This document shows positions 37,209-45,763 of a stretch of 64,000 nucleotides of DNA, piece by piece; position 1 is the stretch's first letter, and each line of letters starts with the position of its first letter. A program made the translations under genes and the position numbers. Origin of the DNA: Microbulbifer sp. Q7 (lineage in GTDB: Bacteria > Pseudomonadota > Gammaproteobacteria > Pseudomonadales > Cellvibrionaceae); NCBI RefSeq assembly GCF_001639145.1, contig NZ_LROY01000002.1, forward strand, positions 590,501 to 654,500. The letters run 5' to 3'. The notes below the pieces were generated by a model. The model did no database searches and was not told the origin of the DNA. It saw only the letters and a list, made by a program, of their open reading frames with translations.

Positions 37209-38651
37209 ATGGAAATGGATTTGTGTTACCTAGATGCCTGCGAGGTGCTGAAACACTATAAAAGCGGAATGATTTCTCCGGTTGAAGTGTTACAGGCACA
37301 CATCGAGCGTTACCAGCAGGTCGGCGCAGAGGTCAATCCGTTTACCCAGAGTATGTTTGAGCGTGCCCTACAGCAGGCCCGGGCTGCAGAACAAGCCTAT
37401 CAACGCAAGAAAGCACGTCCACTAGAGGGCGTGATTACTGCGATCAAAGATGAGACTTACATTCGCGGTGAAGTCACCACGAACGGATCGCGCCTGCTGC
37501 AGAACAACGTAGCAGATATCACCGATCCGGTGCCGGAGCGCCTGCTCGCTGCTGGCTCCATCTTTCACGCCCGTACCGCCACCCCGGAATTTTCCGTAGC
37601 CTCCTATACCTGGTCTGATCTGTGGGGGGTAACGCGTAACCCCTGGAATACCGATATCACTCCCGGCGGATCGTCCGGTGGTTCTGCAGCGGCTCTGGCC
37701 GCGGGGCTCTGTACCATCGCGAACGGCACAGATATGGGTGGTTCCGTGCGTATTCCAGCGGCGCAGTGCGGCGTAGTGGGGCTCAAAGCCTCCCATGGGC
37801 GTATCCCCGAAATCCCCCCGTACAACGTGGATCCCTATGTACACCACGGCATGTTGACCCGCAGCGTGCGGGACATGGTTTTACTGTACAACCTGATTTC
37901 CGGCCCGCACCCGGTGGATCTTATGTCGCAGATGGCCAAAGAGCCGGTGGCGTCGGTACCGCTGGATCTGCGTGGACTGAAAATTGCGCTTTCGCTGGAT
38001 CTTGGGTTTTTCTCTCTGGACGACGACGTGCGTAGTAATACGCTGGCTTACGCGGAAACGCTGCGGGGCCTCGGTGCGGACGTTGAGCTAGTTACCCTCG
38101 ACTGGGATGCGCGCTGTATCCGCACCGCACAGATCCACCAGGGCGCGCAGATGGGGCACATGCTGCGAAAAAAATACGATCGTGCTGAATATCACGATCA
38201 ATTGACCAGTTATGTGAAGCACTATTTCTCGCTCTCTTCTGCCGCGTCACCGCAACGTATTCTTGAAGCCAATGACTATGCGCAGCATATGTGGCAAGCA
38301 CTGGAGAAAGTCTTCCAGACCTACGACTTCCTGCTGTGCCCGACGGTGTGTTCTACCCGTGTCCCTGCGGATTTTGATTACAGCCGCGACACACTGGAAA
38401 TCGATGGTGTTGCGGTAGATCCGGTGAAAGGCTGGTTTATGACCTATCCGTTTAATACCTTGAGCCGCTGCCCGGTACTCTCCGTGCCAAGCGGGTTTGC
38501 GGCCAACGGTGTGCCCACGGGAGTTCAGCTGGTGGGGCACCCTTATGCCGACACCCGATTATTGCAGCTCGGCCTGGGTATCGAAGCGGAGCTGGGTGTT
38601 TTCCTCCATGCGGGCAATCGGCCACTGGATTTACAGGTAGTAAAGGCATGA
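37209..38651 (+). CDS. Amidase-signature family enzyme
   Basis: This 480-aa protein belongs to the amidase-signature family. The Ser-cisSer-Lys triad is visible: lysine in VITAIKDETY (about residue 79), the serines in ITPGGSSGGSAAALAAGL (about 152-169) and GTDMGGSVRIPAA. No signal peptide is seen, so it acts in the cytoplasm. The ATG at 37209 has AGGTG upstream; a TTG at 37155 is less likely. It overlaps the next gene, one half of the D-glutamate cyclase pair, by four bases (ATGA). An amidated D-glutamate or pyroglutamate-type substrate is therefore an attractive but unproven idea. Confidence 0.9.
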   Translation: MEMDLCYLDACEVLKHYKSGMISPVEVLQAHIERYQQVGAEVNPFTQSMFERALQQARAAEQAYQRKKARPLEGVITAIKDETYIRGEVTTNGSRLLQNNVADITDPVPERLLAAGSIFHARTATPEFSVASYTWSDLWGVTRNPWNTDITPGGSSGGSAAALAAGLCTIANGTDMGGSVRIPAAQCGVVGLKASHGRIPEIPPYNVDPYVHHGMLTRSVRDMVLLYNLISGPHPVDLMSQMAKEPVASVPLDLRGLKIALSLDLGFFSLDDDVRSNTLAYAETLRGLGADVELVTLDWDARCIRTAQIHQGAQMGHMLRKKYDRAEYHDQLTSYVKHYFSLSSAASPQRILEANDYAQHMWQALEKVFQTYDFLLCPTVCSTRVPADFDYSRDTLEIDGVAVDPVKGWFMTYPFNTLSRCPVLSVPSGFAANGVPTGVQLVGHPYADTRLLQLGLGIEAELGVFLHAGNRPLDLQVVKA

Positions 38652-39475
38652 TCAAGCAATGCGCACGTGTAATTCGCTCAGAAATCCGGGCCGGTCGATT
38701 CTGTGGCCCGACCTCAGGTCTGGCGGCTGGCTATGTGCAGGCCAACATCGCCATGGTGCCCGAGCAGTACGCCGATGCATTCACTGAGTTCTGCACGCTG
38801 AACAGTCGTGCATGTGCCTTGTTACATCGCACAGAGCCCGGCGAGTACCGCATGCCCGAACTGGGTGATGCCATCGATATTCGCACCGATGTACCGCGCT
38901 ACCTGGTACATCAACAGGGCAGGGAAGCTCAGGAAGTTACCGATATTAACGATGTCTGGCGAGACGACCTGGTCACCTTTGCGCTGGGTTGTTCTTTCTC
39001 CTTTGAGGAAGCGTTGATCGGCGCGGGCCTTGAAGTACGCAATATCACCGAAGGACGCAATGTACCTATGTATCGCACACAGGCCGCTTGCGAGGCCGCC
39101 GGGCCGTTTCACGGCAATCTGGTGGTGAGCATGCGGCCTTTCTCAAGTGATTCTATTGCGCTGGCCAGTGATATTTCAGGCCGCTACCCACTGGTACACG
39201 GTGCACCGGTCCATATCGGCAATCCCTCAGAACTGGGTATTAACGATATTGCCACACCAGAATATGGCGAGGCTGTTTCCGTTTTACCTGAAGAAGTGAT
39301 GGCATTCTGGGCGTGCGGCGTGACTGCGATTGAAGCACTGCGGAATGCCGGCCTGGATTTCTTTATTACCCATGCGCCCGGACATATGTTGATTACGGAT
39401 CGCTTGAACGATGCATTGGAAGCGGTGACGGATATTCGGGTTTTGGGGTGGGGCGAAAAACAAACCGCAGTTTGA
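38648..39475 (+). CDS. D-glutamate cyclase-type protein, DUF1445/YcsI half
   Basis: This 275-aa protein is of the DUF1445 (YcsI, putative hydro-lyase) family, shown by IRAGRFCGPTSGLAAGYVQA (about residues 13-32) and the GCSFSFEEALIGAGL segment. Mitochondrial D-glutamate cyclase DGLUCY, which turns D-glutamate into 5-oxo-D-proline, carries this domain at its N terminus and DUF4392 at its C terminus. Here DUF4392 is the next gene, 22 bases downstream. The pair therefore looks like a split bacterial equivalent. Coupling to the amidase gene is translational (ATGA). Confidence 0.85.
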   Translation: MIKQCARVIRSEIRAGRFCGPTSGLAAGYVQANIAMVPEQYADAFTEFCTLNSRACALLHRTEPGEYRMPELGDAIDIRTDVPRYLVHQQGREAQEVTDINDVWRDDLVTFALGCSFSFEEALIGAGLEVRNITEGRNVPMYRTQAACEAAGPFHGNLVVSMRPFSSDSIALASDISGRYPLVHGAPVHIGNPSELGINDIATPEYGEAVSVLPEEVMAFWACGVTAIEALRNAGLDFFITHAPGHMLITDRLNDALEAVTDIRVLGWGEKQTAV

Positions 39476-39497
39476 CTCAGCACGGAAGTGACAATCT

Positions 39498-40454
39498 ATG
39501 GCGAGCTATTCCTTGAATATTTTTCGGCGTCCGGACACGGTACATCTCGCCAACCAGATAGAGGGTTTGCTGGTTGCCGGGAATCTACGTGGTATGGAAA
39601 CGGTGCGCAGTAGCGGCTACCGGGGTTACTTGCTACCCGCTGCACAGTCACTGCTGCAGAATCGACAGCGCGTAGCCATTGTCAGCGGCTTCCCTGTAGC
39701 AGGTCAGTATGAAACGGATGGCCCAGCGGGTGCGATCGCAATGGCACGCAGTTTGCGTGCACTGGGTTCAGAGGTGGCCTTGCTGGGCATCCGTGAATAC
39801 GCGGAGCAACTGACCGGAGCATTGCCGTCGGCGGTTAGCGACGGTGCAGCCCTTGTGGACTCCGTGGTTGCGTTCGATCGCGAAACCTTTTCAGACGAGT
39901 TGCCTCGTTTTATAAAAACGTTCGCTCCGACATTAATCATCTTTATTGAGGTACCTGGTTCCGGTGCGGATGGTCACTATCGCAATATGCGATTCGACCC
40001 GGTCGACGGAGCTACCCTCCCGTGGGAGCAGTTGCTCTCGTTGGCAGAATGCCCATCGCTGGCCATTGCAGACGGTGGCAATGAGCTGGGAATGGGGCGC
40101 TTGCGGGAACAATTGCAAAACCTGCCAGTTTCCTGCGCCACGGCCACCACAGACCAGCTTGTAATTGCCGATGTGTCGAACTGGGGCGCCTATGGCTTGC
40201 TCGGGCTGGCATCGGTCTGTATACGACGTCCGCTGCTGGATGAATTCGTCTTGACGGATTGTCTTGAGGCGCTGGTGGCCGCAGGGATGGTAGATGGGGT
40301 GACGGGCTGTAATATCGCCACCGAGGATGGGTTGCCTCTGGTGCGCAGCCAGTCAATCTATGCAGGCATTCAGGCACTGTCCTCCTCCCTGATTCCTCAG
40401 AGAGGAGGTACGCCGGTCATTTCTCAGACGTCCTTCGCAGCGAGAACTGCCTGA
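39498..40454 (+). CDS. D-glutamate cyclase-type protein, DUF4392 half
   Basis: This 318-aa protein matches DUF4392, the D-glutamate cyclase C-terminal domain. Landmarks are AIVSGFPVAGQYETDGPAGA (about residues 59-78), GSGADGHYRNMRF, and ADGGNELGMGRL near residue 195. It lies 22 bases after the DUF1445 gene, matching the two domains of DGLUCY in order. Together they could drain D-glutamate released from murein peptides. Its last 31 bases overlap the convergent AmiD-like gene on the other strand. Confidence 0.86.
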   Translation: MASYSLNIFRRPDTVHLANQIEGLLVAGNLRGMETVRSSGYRGYLLPAAQSLLQNRQRVAIVSGFPVAGQYETDGPAGAIAMARSLRALGSEVALLGIREYAEQLTGALPSAVSDGAALVDSVVAFDRETFSDELPRFIKTFAPTLIIFIEVPGSGADGHYRNMRFDPVDGATLPWEQLLSLAECPSLAIADGGNELGMGRLREQLQNLPVSCATATTDQLVIADVSNWGAYGLLGLASVCIRRPLLDEFVLTDCLEALVAAGMVDGVTGCNIATEDGLPLVRSQSIYAGIQALSSSLIPQRGGTPVISQTSFAARTA

Positions 40455-41407
40455 TTGATATCCGGGTAGCCACTGAGCTTTTGAGGGAAGTATTTTTCCA
40501 GTAACGCAAGCAAAATAGCGCGGCTGTGGTTGTCCACCTCGCCGTCGACTTTCCAGGGACGGAAGTGATACTGGAAGGCCCGGGTGTACAGGGTGATTTC
40601 TGCATCCGTCGCATTTTCCGGGTCGATACCATAACCGTAGTCGTTCAGCCATTGGGCGAAGCGCAGCCGTACGCTGTCGCGGTCACTGGTGGTATTGCCA
40701 TTCAGGAAGTCCAGGTGACGCTTGACGGTAGCGTCATCATACCAGGCGCCGATACCGGCTTCTGCGAGCTGTTGCCAGGGAAACTTCGGGCCGGGATCAA
40801 TTTTCCACTGTGGGATAATGTCACCGTGGCCGACGACACGGGTCGGCGTAATGTCCGGGTAGCGCGCCAGAATATCCTTGGAGAGCGCGATAACCAGCTC
40901 CATCTGCTTAGGATCGAAGTCGGGAAAAAAACAGACTGCTTCTGTTTCCGCTTCCGGGGTGGATTCCGCGGGCGGGTGGCAGTGGCTTTTGTTGACGATT
41001 TCGATACCAATCGAGTGGTCGTTCAGCTGACTGCGATCTTCCCAGATACTTGGGCCCGCGTGCCAGGCCCGGCGCGTCTCATCCACCAGTTGATACACCC
41101 GAAGATCTTCATGGGGGTAGCTTGGGTCGTCACTTTCAGGAACCAGGTAGTGCGAACTGACCGGCGAGGAACTTGGTTGGGTGAGAACCCGTAATGACGT
41201 ATCGAAGTCAATCGCCGTGAAGTGCATGACCAGAAAGCGAACGCGCTCGCTGGCGTTTTGCGATTCGACCACTTCAATTTTATAGGCATCGCTCTGGTGA
41301 TTGAGGCCGGCACTGGTGCCAACACAACCGAAATTGAAAAGCGAAGCGGATGCCGCGGTGGCGAGTAGCGCGGCTCGCCCCAGTGTCTGTTTTATTATAT
41401 TTGACAT
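40424..41407 (-). CDS. N-acetylmuramoyl-L-alanine amidase, AmiD-like
   Basis: This 327-aa protein has an N-terminal hydrophobic signal with a possible lipobox cysteine at about residue 28, then an Amidase_2 zinc domain. Ligands are visible in LVMHFTAIDF, DHSIGIEIVN and VVGHGDIIPQ..KIDPGPKFPW. A C-terminal peptidoglycan-binding-like segment follows (WLNDYGYGI, then the YTRAFQYHFRP region). E. coli AmiD is an outer-membrane lipoprotein that cuts MurNAc-L-Ala bonds, including anhydro-muropeptides. It is last in a four-gene overlapping operon and converges on the cyclase gene. Confidence 0.93.
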   Translation of the reverse strand: MSNIIKQTLGRAALLATAASASLFNFGCVGTSAGLNHQSDAYKIEVVESQNASERVRFLVMHFTAIDFDTSLRVLTQPSSSPVSSHYLVPESDDPSYPHEDLRVYQLVDETRRAWHAGPSIWEDRSQLNDHSIGIEIVNKSHCHPPAESTPEAETEAVCFFPDFDPKQMELVIALSKDILARYPDITPTRVVGHGDIIPQWKIDPGPKFPWQQLAEAGIGAWYDDATVKRHLDFLNGNTTSDRDSVRLRFAQWLNDYGYGIDPENATDAEITLYTRAFQYHFRPWKVDGEVDNHSRAILLALLEKYFPQKLSGYPDINQAVLAAKDV

Positions 41408-41994
41408 AGTGAATCCTTCAGTCGAATGCCCGAGTCAAAGTCCTTAGCAGGGATTGTGGTGATTTTTACCAGCCCGTCGTTGGAGGTCATGCGGTGGATA
41501 TAGCGGCCTCCCCCCAGGGCGATACCGACGTGTGTCAGTACGCCTTCGGCCCAATCGCCATAGGTGTTTTTCAGGAAAACCAGGTCACCGGGCTGTAGAG
41601 CTTCGATCGAAGCGATTTTTTGACCAAATTCATCGGAAGCCAGTGAGTCTACATGCTCGGGCAGCAACTCATCGTCCGGTCCCAGTAGATGTTTGTCCCA
41701 AGGGTTTTGTGTTTCCAGTGTGGCAAAATGCTCACCGCAGGCGGCCACCAGAATTTCCCGTGTCCAGTTCATGCACTGCTCCGCCGTGCCGACCCGGTAC
41801 TCGCGGTTCTCCCAGGGCAAGGCCTCCACCACGAGTTTTTCGGCCATGGTGGCAGTGGGCTCCGAAGCAGCTGGGCTGATGTGTGCGGTTGTGCTTTTTA
41901 CTGGCGTTGCACCCGCTTCCGGAGATGTTGCCTGTTCACAGCCATTGAGCGTGAATGAGGCCGCTAAGATAAGCAAAGGAAAAAGTCTATTCAT
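41395..41994 (-). CDS. NlpC/P60-type lipoprotein peptidase (small)
   Basis: This 199-aa lipoprotein (lipobox LNGC at residues 16-19) has a compact NlpC/P60-like domain. The probable catalytic cysteine is in AEQCMNWTREIL (about residue 75), with GDLVFLKN and the histidine in THVGIALGGGRYIHR. Such enzymes cut D-gamma-glutamyl-diamino-acid or related bonds in stem peptides. The cysteine motif differs from the usual DCSGF, so activity is less sure. It overlaps AmiD by 13 bases and the M1 peptidase by four. Confidence 0.83.
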   Translation of the reverse strand: MNRLFPLLILAASFTLNGCEQATSPEAGATPVKSTTAHISPAASEPTATMAEKLVVEALPWENREYRVGTAEQCMNWTREILVAACGEHFATLETQNPWDKHLLGPDDELLPEHVDSLASDEFGQKIASIEALQPGDLVFLKNTYGDWAEGVLTHVGIALGGGRYIHRMTSNDGLVKITTIPAKDFDSGIRLKDSLCQI

Positions 41995-44153
41995 GGTGTC
42001 TGAACTTCCACACAGTTATTGTTTCTCTCGGTGTCCGGTGTGATCCACATCGGGTCGATGCATGCTCCGGAGAGCGTTCCAGGGTACGGCAGCTGAAGGG
42101 CCAATCGACCATCCTGCGCCCGCATCCAGGTTTGCGCCGGCACGTTCAACATCCGCTGACTGCCATCTTTAAAGGAAAGCGCCAAGGGAATCGGTAGCAG
42201 ACCCTCCCCGTGATTAACGATCTCGAATGTGTACCACTTCACCGTTTCACCCGTATGAGGCTCGTGTGCTGTCGGTAACGATACAGAAGCAAAGCTGCGT
42301 TTCTTGGTATAGGGATCCGCGAGCTCGGGCAACTGATCGACGACGAAATCTTGAATGCCGCCGACGGTATAGGCGAGTGCATCGGGTGCGGGCAAATCCG
42401 CGCGGGATATCGGTAGCGCCTGATCAGCGAGGCTAATCTGGCGGATGCCGAGGTCGATGGTGTGATTCTGGTAAAACCAACTGCGCCAGAACCAGCTGAG
42501 ATCAGTACCGGCTGCCGTTTCCATCGCCCGGAAAAAGTCCCCGGGTGTCGGGCGCTTGCCTTGCCAGTGGTGCGCAAAATCCGCCAGTGCCGGATCGAAT
42601 ACGTCTGCCCCCAAAACAAGGTGTCGCAGGACATTCAAAAGGCTTGCTGTCTTGTTGTAAGCGTTATCAATTTTCCGGTGCAGGGAATCGGCGCTACTCA
42701 TAACCGGCTGGCTGATGGCGTCACTGGTGTATTTCGCCACCGAGCGGGGTTCGCCGTAAATAACGTCGAAATTGACTTCCCAGCTATGTTCCGCGCGATA
42801 TTCGATAAAGCTGACCAGCCCCTCATCCAACCACGCCCATTCCCGCTCATCCGTATTGATACGCATGGGAATATAGTTGTGGCCCACCTCATGAATCACT
42901 GTGCCGATGAAATCGTATTTGGTGAGTTTGTCCCAGGCCGGCAGCTCCCCATTGAATGCCGATCGCTCGGGTCGGGTGGCAATAGTTGCAAGGCCGGGGT
43001 ACTCCATACCGAAGCCAGCGGCATTGACGATACTGATATCGGTCGCGTTCAGGGGAAACAGCGCGGCATCGAATGTGGTGAGCGTGTGATTAATGGCAGC
43101 CAGCCCAAATTGCTCCCACAGCGGTGCTGCCTCGCGGGGATAAAATTGCTGCAATCTGCGTCCGCGTGCGTCGCGCTTTACCTGCCACAGGAAAGCGGGC
43201 GAGGTACTGAACGCAAAATCGCGCAGGTCATCGCCGGAAAATTCCCACCGAACGAATTCCTGTGAGTGCTCGCTACGCTGCTGTTGCGCCTGACTGTGGC
43301 TGACAATATGTGTTGCGGTCGGTGAAATGCCCTTCCAGCGAGCTAGTTGCTCTCGAGTCAGGACGGCCGATGCATTTTGCAGTGATCCACTTGCGGCCAC
43401 GACGTAATTAGCCGGTACCGAAATATTCACTTTATAGTTGCCAAACTCGGTGGAAAACTCTCCCTGCTGCAGGAACGGTTTGAGCTGCCAGCCTGCGTAA
43501 TCGGTGTAGGCGACCGCGCGGGGAAACCACTGTGCAGCGACATAAATGGGAGCACCGTCGTCAAGGCGTTCGTATCCGCTACGCGCACCAGTGGCCACTT
43601 TGTCGTGTAGAGACAGTGCCCATTCGATTTTCAGCGACTTGCGGGAATCGGGTGACAGCTCATGAGGCAGGAATACCTGCAGATGCGTGTCGTTTATCCG
43701 CCAGCGCAGTGGCATGCCTACGGCGTCTGTTACGGCGAGGATATCGAAACCGGTTGCTGCAGAGCGCGCCAGGGAACGTATGCGGCTGCGTTCATTTTCT
43801 TGCGCGAGTAGGGCGTAAGCGGCGGCGGAATCCGGGTTTAGGGCATTGTGATCCAGTGCAAAGAACAGCTGCTGTAATGGATCGGGCGAGTTGTTGTGGT
43901 AGGTCACTTCAGCGCTGGCGGTGATTCGGTTATCCGCTGGGTCAAGCTTCGCCGAGATTCGGTAGTCCACCTGTTGCTGCCAGTAATTTGGCGACGGAAG
44001 GCCATTGGCAGTGCGGTAGGCGCCGAGGCCCAGCTCAACCTGCGTCAACCTGCGGAACGGGTCGTCTGCATGCACCGGCATGCCTGTCATGAGGAGTGTA
44101 GTGATGCCGATCCATTGCATTCTAGTAAGTGTCCGCAGGGAGCTGGGATTCAT
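41991..44153 (-). CDS. M1-family metallopeptidase (exported)
   Basis: This 720-aa protein has a signal peptide (about residues 1-29, ending VHA) and an M1 gluzincin domain: the zinc motif VIHEVGHNYIPMR (about residue 407) with the third ligand in WAWLDEGLVSFIEY. M1 enzymes are aminopeptidases. The frame is open 183 bases upstream, but MNPSS at 44153 overlaps the MFS stop by four bases and starts the signal peptide. In the periplasm it could trim peptides delivered by the neighbouring system. Confidence 0.91.
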   Translation of the reverse strand: MNPSSLRTLTRMQWIGITTLLMTGMPVHADDPFRRLTQVELGLGAYRTANGLPSPNYWQQQVDYRISAKLDPADNRITASAEVTYHNNSPDPLQQLFFALDHNALNPDSAAAYALLAQENERSRIRSLARSAATGFDILAVTDAVGMPLRWRINDTHLQVFLPHELSPDSRKSLKIEWALSLHDKVATGARSGYERLDDGAPIYVAAQWFPRAVAYTDYAGWQLKPFLQQGEFSTEFGNYKVNISVPANYVVAASGSLQNASAVLTREQLARWKGISPTATHIVSHSQAQQQRSEHSQEFVRWEFSGDDLRDFAFSTSPAFLWQVKRDARGRRLQQFYPREAAPLWEQFGLAAINHTLTTFDAALFPLNATDISIVNAAGFGMEYPGLATIATRPERSAFNGELPAWDKLTKYDFIGTVIHEVGHNYIPMRINTDEREWAWLDEGLVSFIEYRAEHSWEVNFDVIYGEPRSVAKYTSDAISQPVMSSADSLHRKIDNAYNKTASLLNVLRHLVLGADVFDPALADFAHHWQGKRPTPGDFFRAMETAAGTDLSWFWRSWFYQNHTIDLGIRQISLADQALPISRADLPAPDALAYTVGGIQDFVVDQLPELADPYTKKRSFASVSLPTAHEPHTGETVKWYTFEIVNHGEGLLPIPLALSFKDGSQRMLNVPAQTWMRAQDGRLALQLPYPGTLSGACIDPMWITPDTERNNNCVEVQTP

Positions 44154-45340
44154 GCTGGCGCCACCAGTGCAGAGTTTGTTTCTATGCGACGCCGCTCGGT
44201 AAGCAGCCCCATCAGCAATGTGACTGCCATACAAATGATTCCGAGCCACAACACCGCAGAAAAGTCCCTTTCTACAATCAGCGCTGCCGCCAAAGGCGGG
44301 CCGGCAATCTCGCCCACCTTGAATGCACTTGCGCACAGCACAATAAAGCGCCCGGTATCGTCCACCCGGTTGAATTGATCCATCAGCAGGGGGAGCGAAA
44401 AGCTCCAGAAGAACTGGAATACAATGGAAGTGGCGGCATACAGCAGGTAGGCATCGAGGGTAAATTCACCAATCAGCAGCGCCATGGTAATCATCTGGGC
44501 TGTCATGGCGACGAGCAAAGTGGCCATGCGCCCCACATAGTGGCTGAGCCAGGGAGTCGCGAGTGACCCCAAACCGCTAATCGCAAATCCGATACCCAGG
44601 AGATCGCCCACATCTGCGCTCTCTAGCCCCAGGTTTACGCCAATCCGCTCCAGATAGGCCCAGACAGCGGATACGCCACAGTAGTAAACCACGGTGGTGG
44701 CAAACACCAGTATTGCGCGGCCTGATAGCAAGGTTGCAAAAATGCTATTGCCTTGCTCGTCGATTTTCTCAGAGCGCGGAAAGGCTAATAGACACAAGGC
44801 AATGGTGATCAACAGCCAGGCGTTCAGGTAATGGAAGAAGCCACTGAAATCCCCCTCACCCATAATGCGTGGAACGGCGAAGAAACCGATGGTTCCAAAC
44901 GCGACCTGGGCGGTAACCATCAGTCCAAACGCCAGTTGCGGGTTGCGGCGGTCGCCGAGCCCGGCAAGGGCGATGGCATACGCCGAGCCACATCCGAGCC
45001 CGGCAATAATGCGTGTCGCCATCAATGCGCCGAACTGTTCAATCCCAAGGCTCGCCAGGTTGGCCAGGGCAAATATAGCAAGGCCAGTAAGTGCTATCGG
45101 CTTCCAGGGGAGCCGGCGCACCCAAAAAAATGCGGAAGCAGAGCTCAGAAAAATTCCAATCACGTCGGCCGAAGCCAGCCAGCCAATCTGTTGCCCGGTA
45201 AATGCGCCCTGATCCGTCAGCGCGCCCACCCAGAGAGGGAGGAGTGTCAGGATGGACGCGCCCATCATGGCGACGAACAGCAAACTGGCCAGATGGGCCA
45301 AGTACTTGCCGTGAGACATGTTTGTATTCATACCGGTCAT
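44150..45340 (-). CDS. MFS transporter
   Basis: This 396-aa inner-membrane protein of the major facilitator superfamily has about twelve hydrophobic segments. It is first in an operon with the M1 peptidase, the NlpC/P60 protein and AmiD, all joined by overlapping ends. By position it is a candidate inner-membrane importer for muropeptides, amino sugars or dipeptides, the job AmpG does in E. coli, but I see no AmpG-specific signature. Starts at 45340, 45331 or 45319 are all possible. Confidence 0.9.
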   Translation of the reverse strand: MTGMNTNMSHGKYLAHLASLLFVAMMGASILTLLPLWVGALTDQGAFTGQQIGWLASADVIGIFLSSASAFFWVRRLPWKPIALTGLAIFALANLASLGIEQFGALMATRIIAGLGCGSAYAIALAGLGDRRNPQLAFGLMVTAQVAFGTIGFFAVPRIMGEGDFSGFFHYLNAWLLITIALCLLAFPRSEKIDEQGNSIFATLLSGRAILVFATTVVYYCGVSAVWAYLERIGVNLGLESADVGDLLGIGFAISGLGSLATPWLSHYVGRMATLLVAMTAQMITMALLIGEFTLDAYLLYAATSIVFQFFWSFSLPLLMDQFNRVDDTGRFIVLCASAFKVGEIAGPPLAAALIVERDFSAVLWLGIICMAVTLLMGLLTERRRIETNSALVAPA

Positions 45341-45763
45341 TATTCGTTATTGATTGTCGGCGGAAGCAGTTGTTCTTTTACGTTCGATGATAGCGAGCTA
45401 TTTCAACAGGGCGAATCACCGTCAATCGGTTTGAGCGATAGGTGCGCCCCAATCATTGATCGATTCCTGCCTGGAAAAATTCCAGCATAAGTCATTCAAA
45501 TTGGCGTATTAATGTTTTTTTAGGTCGCTTTCTCTGCCACTTACTTCGCCTTTCGGTCGATTGTACAAATAAAAAATTCCATTTGTGTGGTTTTTTTGGA
45601 ATTTTCTAAGTAGTCTTGCGCCGTGCCCTCCGGATTGGAGGGCCGTTGGATGTGAGGTATCTGTGCCTGTCCGGTGCAAGAATGACAGCGATGTCACCTT
45701 GTTCAGGTTGGGCGAAGGGAAGCTGATAAGCATAAATCCGATAAACGAAAAACGGAAAATACT
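45341..45763. promoter_or_regulatory. Divergent regulatory region, MFS operon / TBDR 2
   Basis: This 423-bp spacer separates the MFS operon from the second receptor. It holds a motif B copy (45425-45445), a perfect nine-base inverted repeat AAAATTCCA / TGGAATTTT (45573-45581 and 45597-45605), and a seven-base stem GCCCTCC / GGAGGGC (45625-45643) likely in the receptor leader. The stretch is AT-richer than the genes around it. Confidence 0.55.
45425..45445 (+). promoter_or_regulatory. Motif B: GGT-N3-ASC element, TBDR 2 copy
   Basis: ATCGGTTTGAGCGATAGGTGC matches the TBDR 3 copy at 19 of 21 positions. The dyad is imperfect here (ATCGGT/AGCGAT) but the 3' extension is conserved. It lies about 320 bp before the receptor start. 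Confidence 0.55.
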
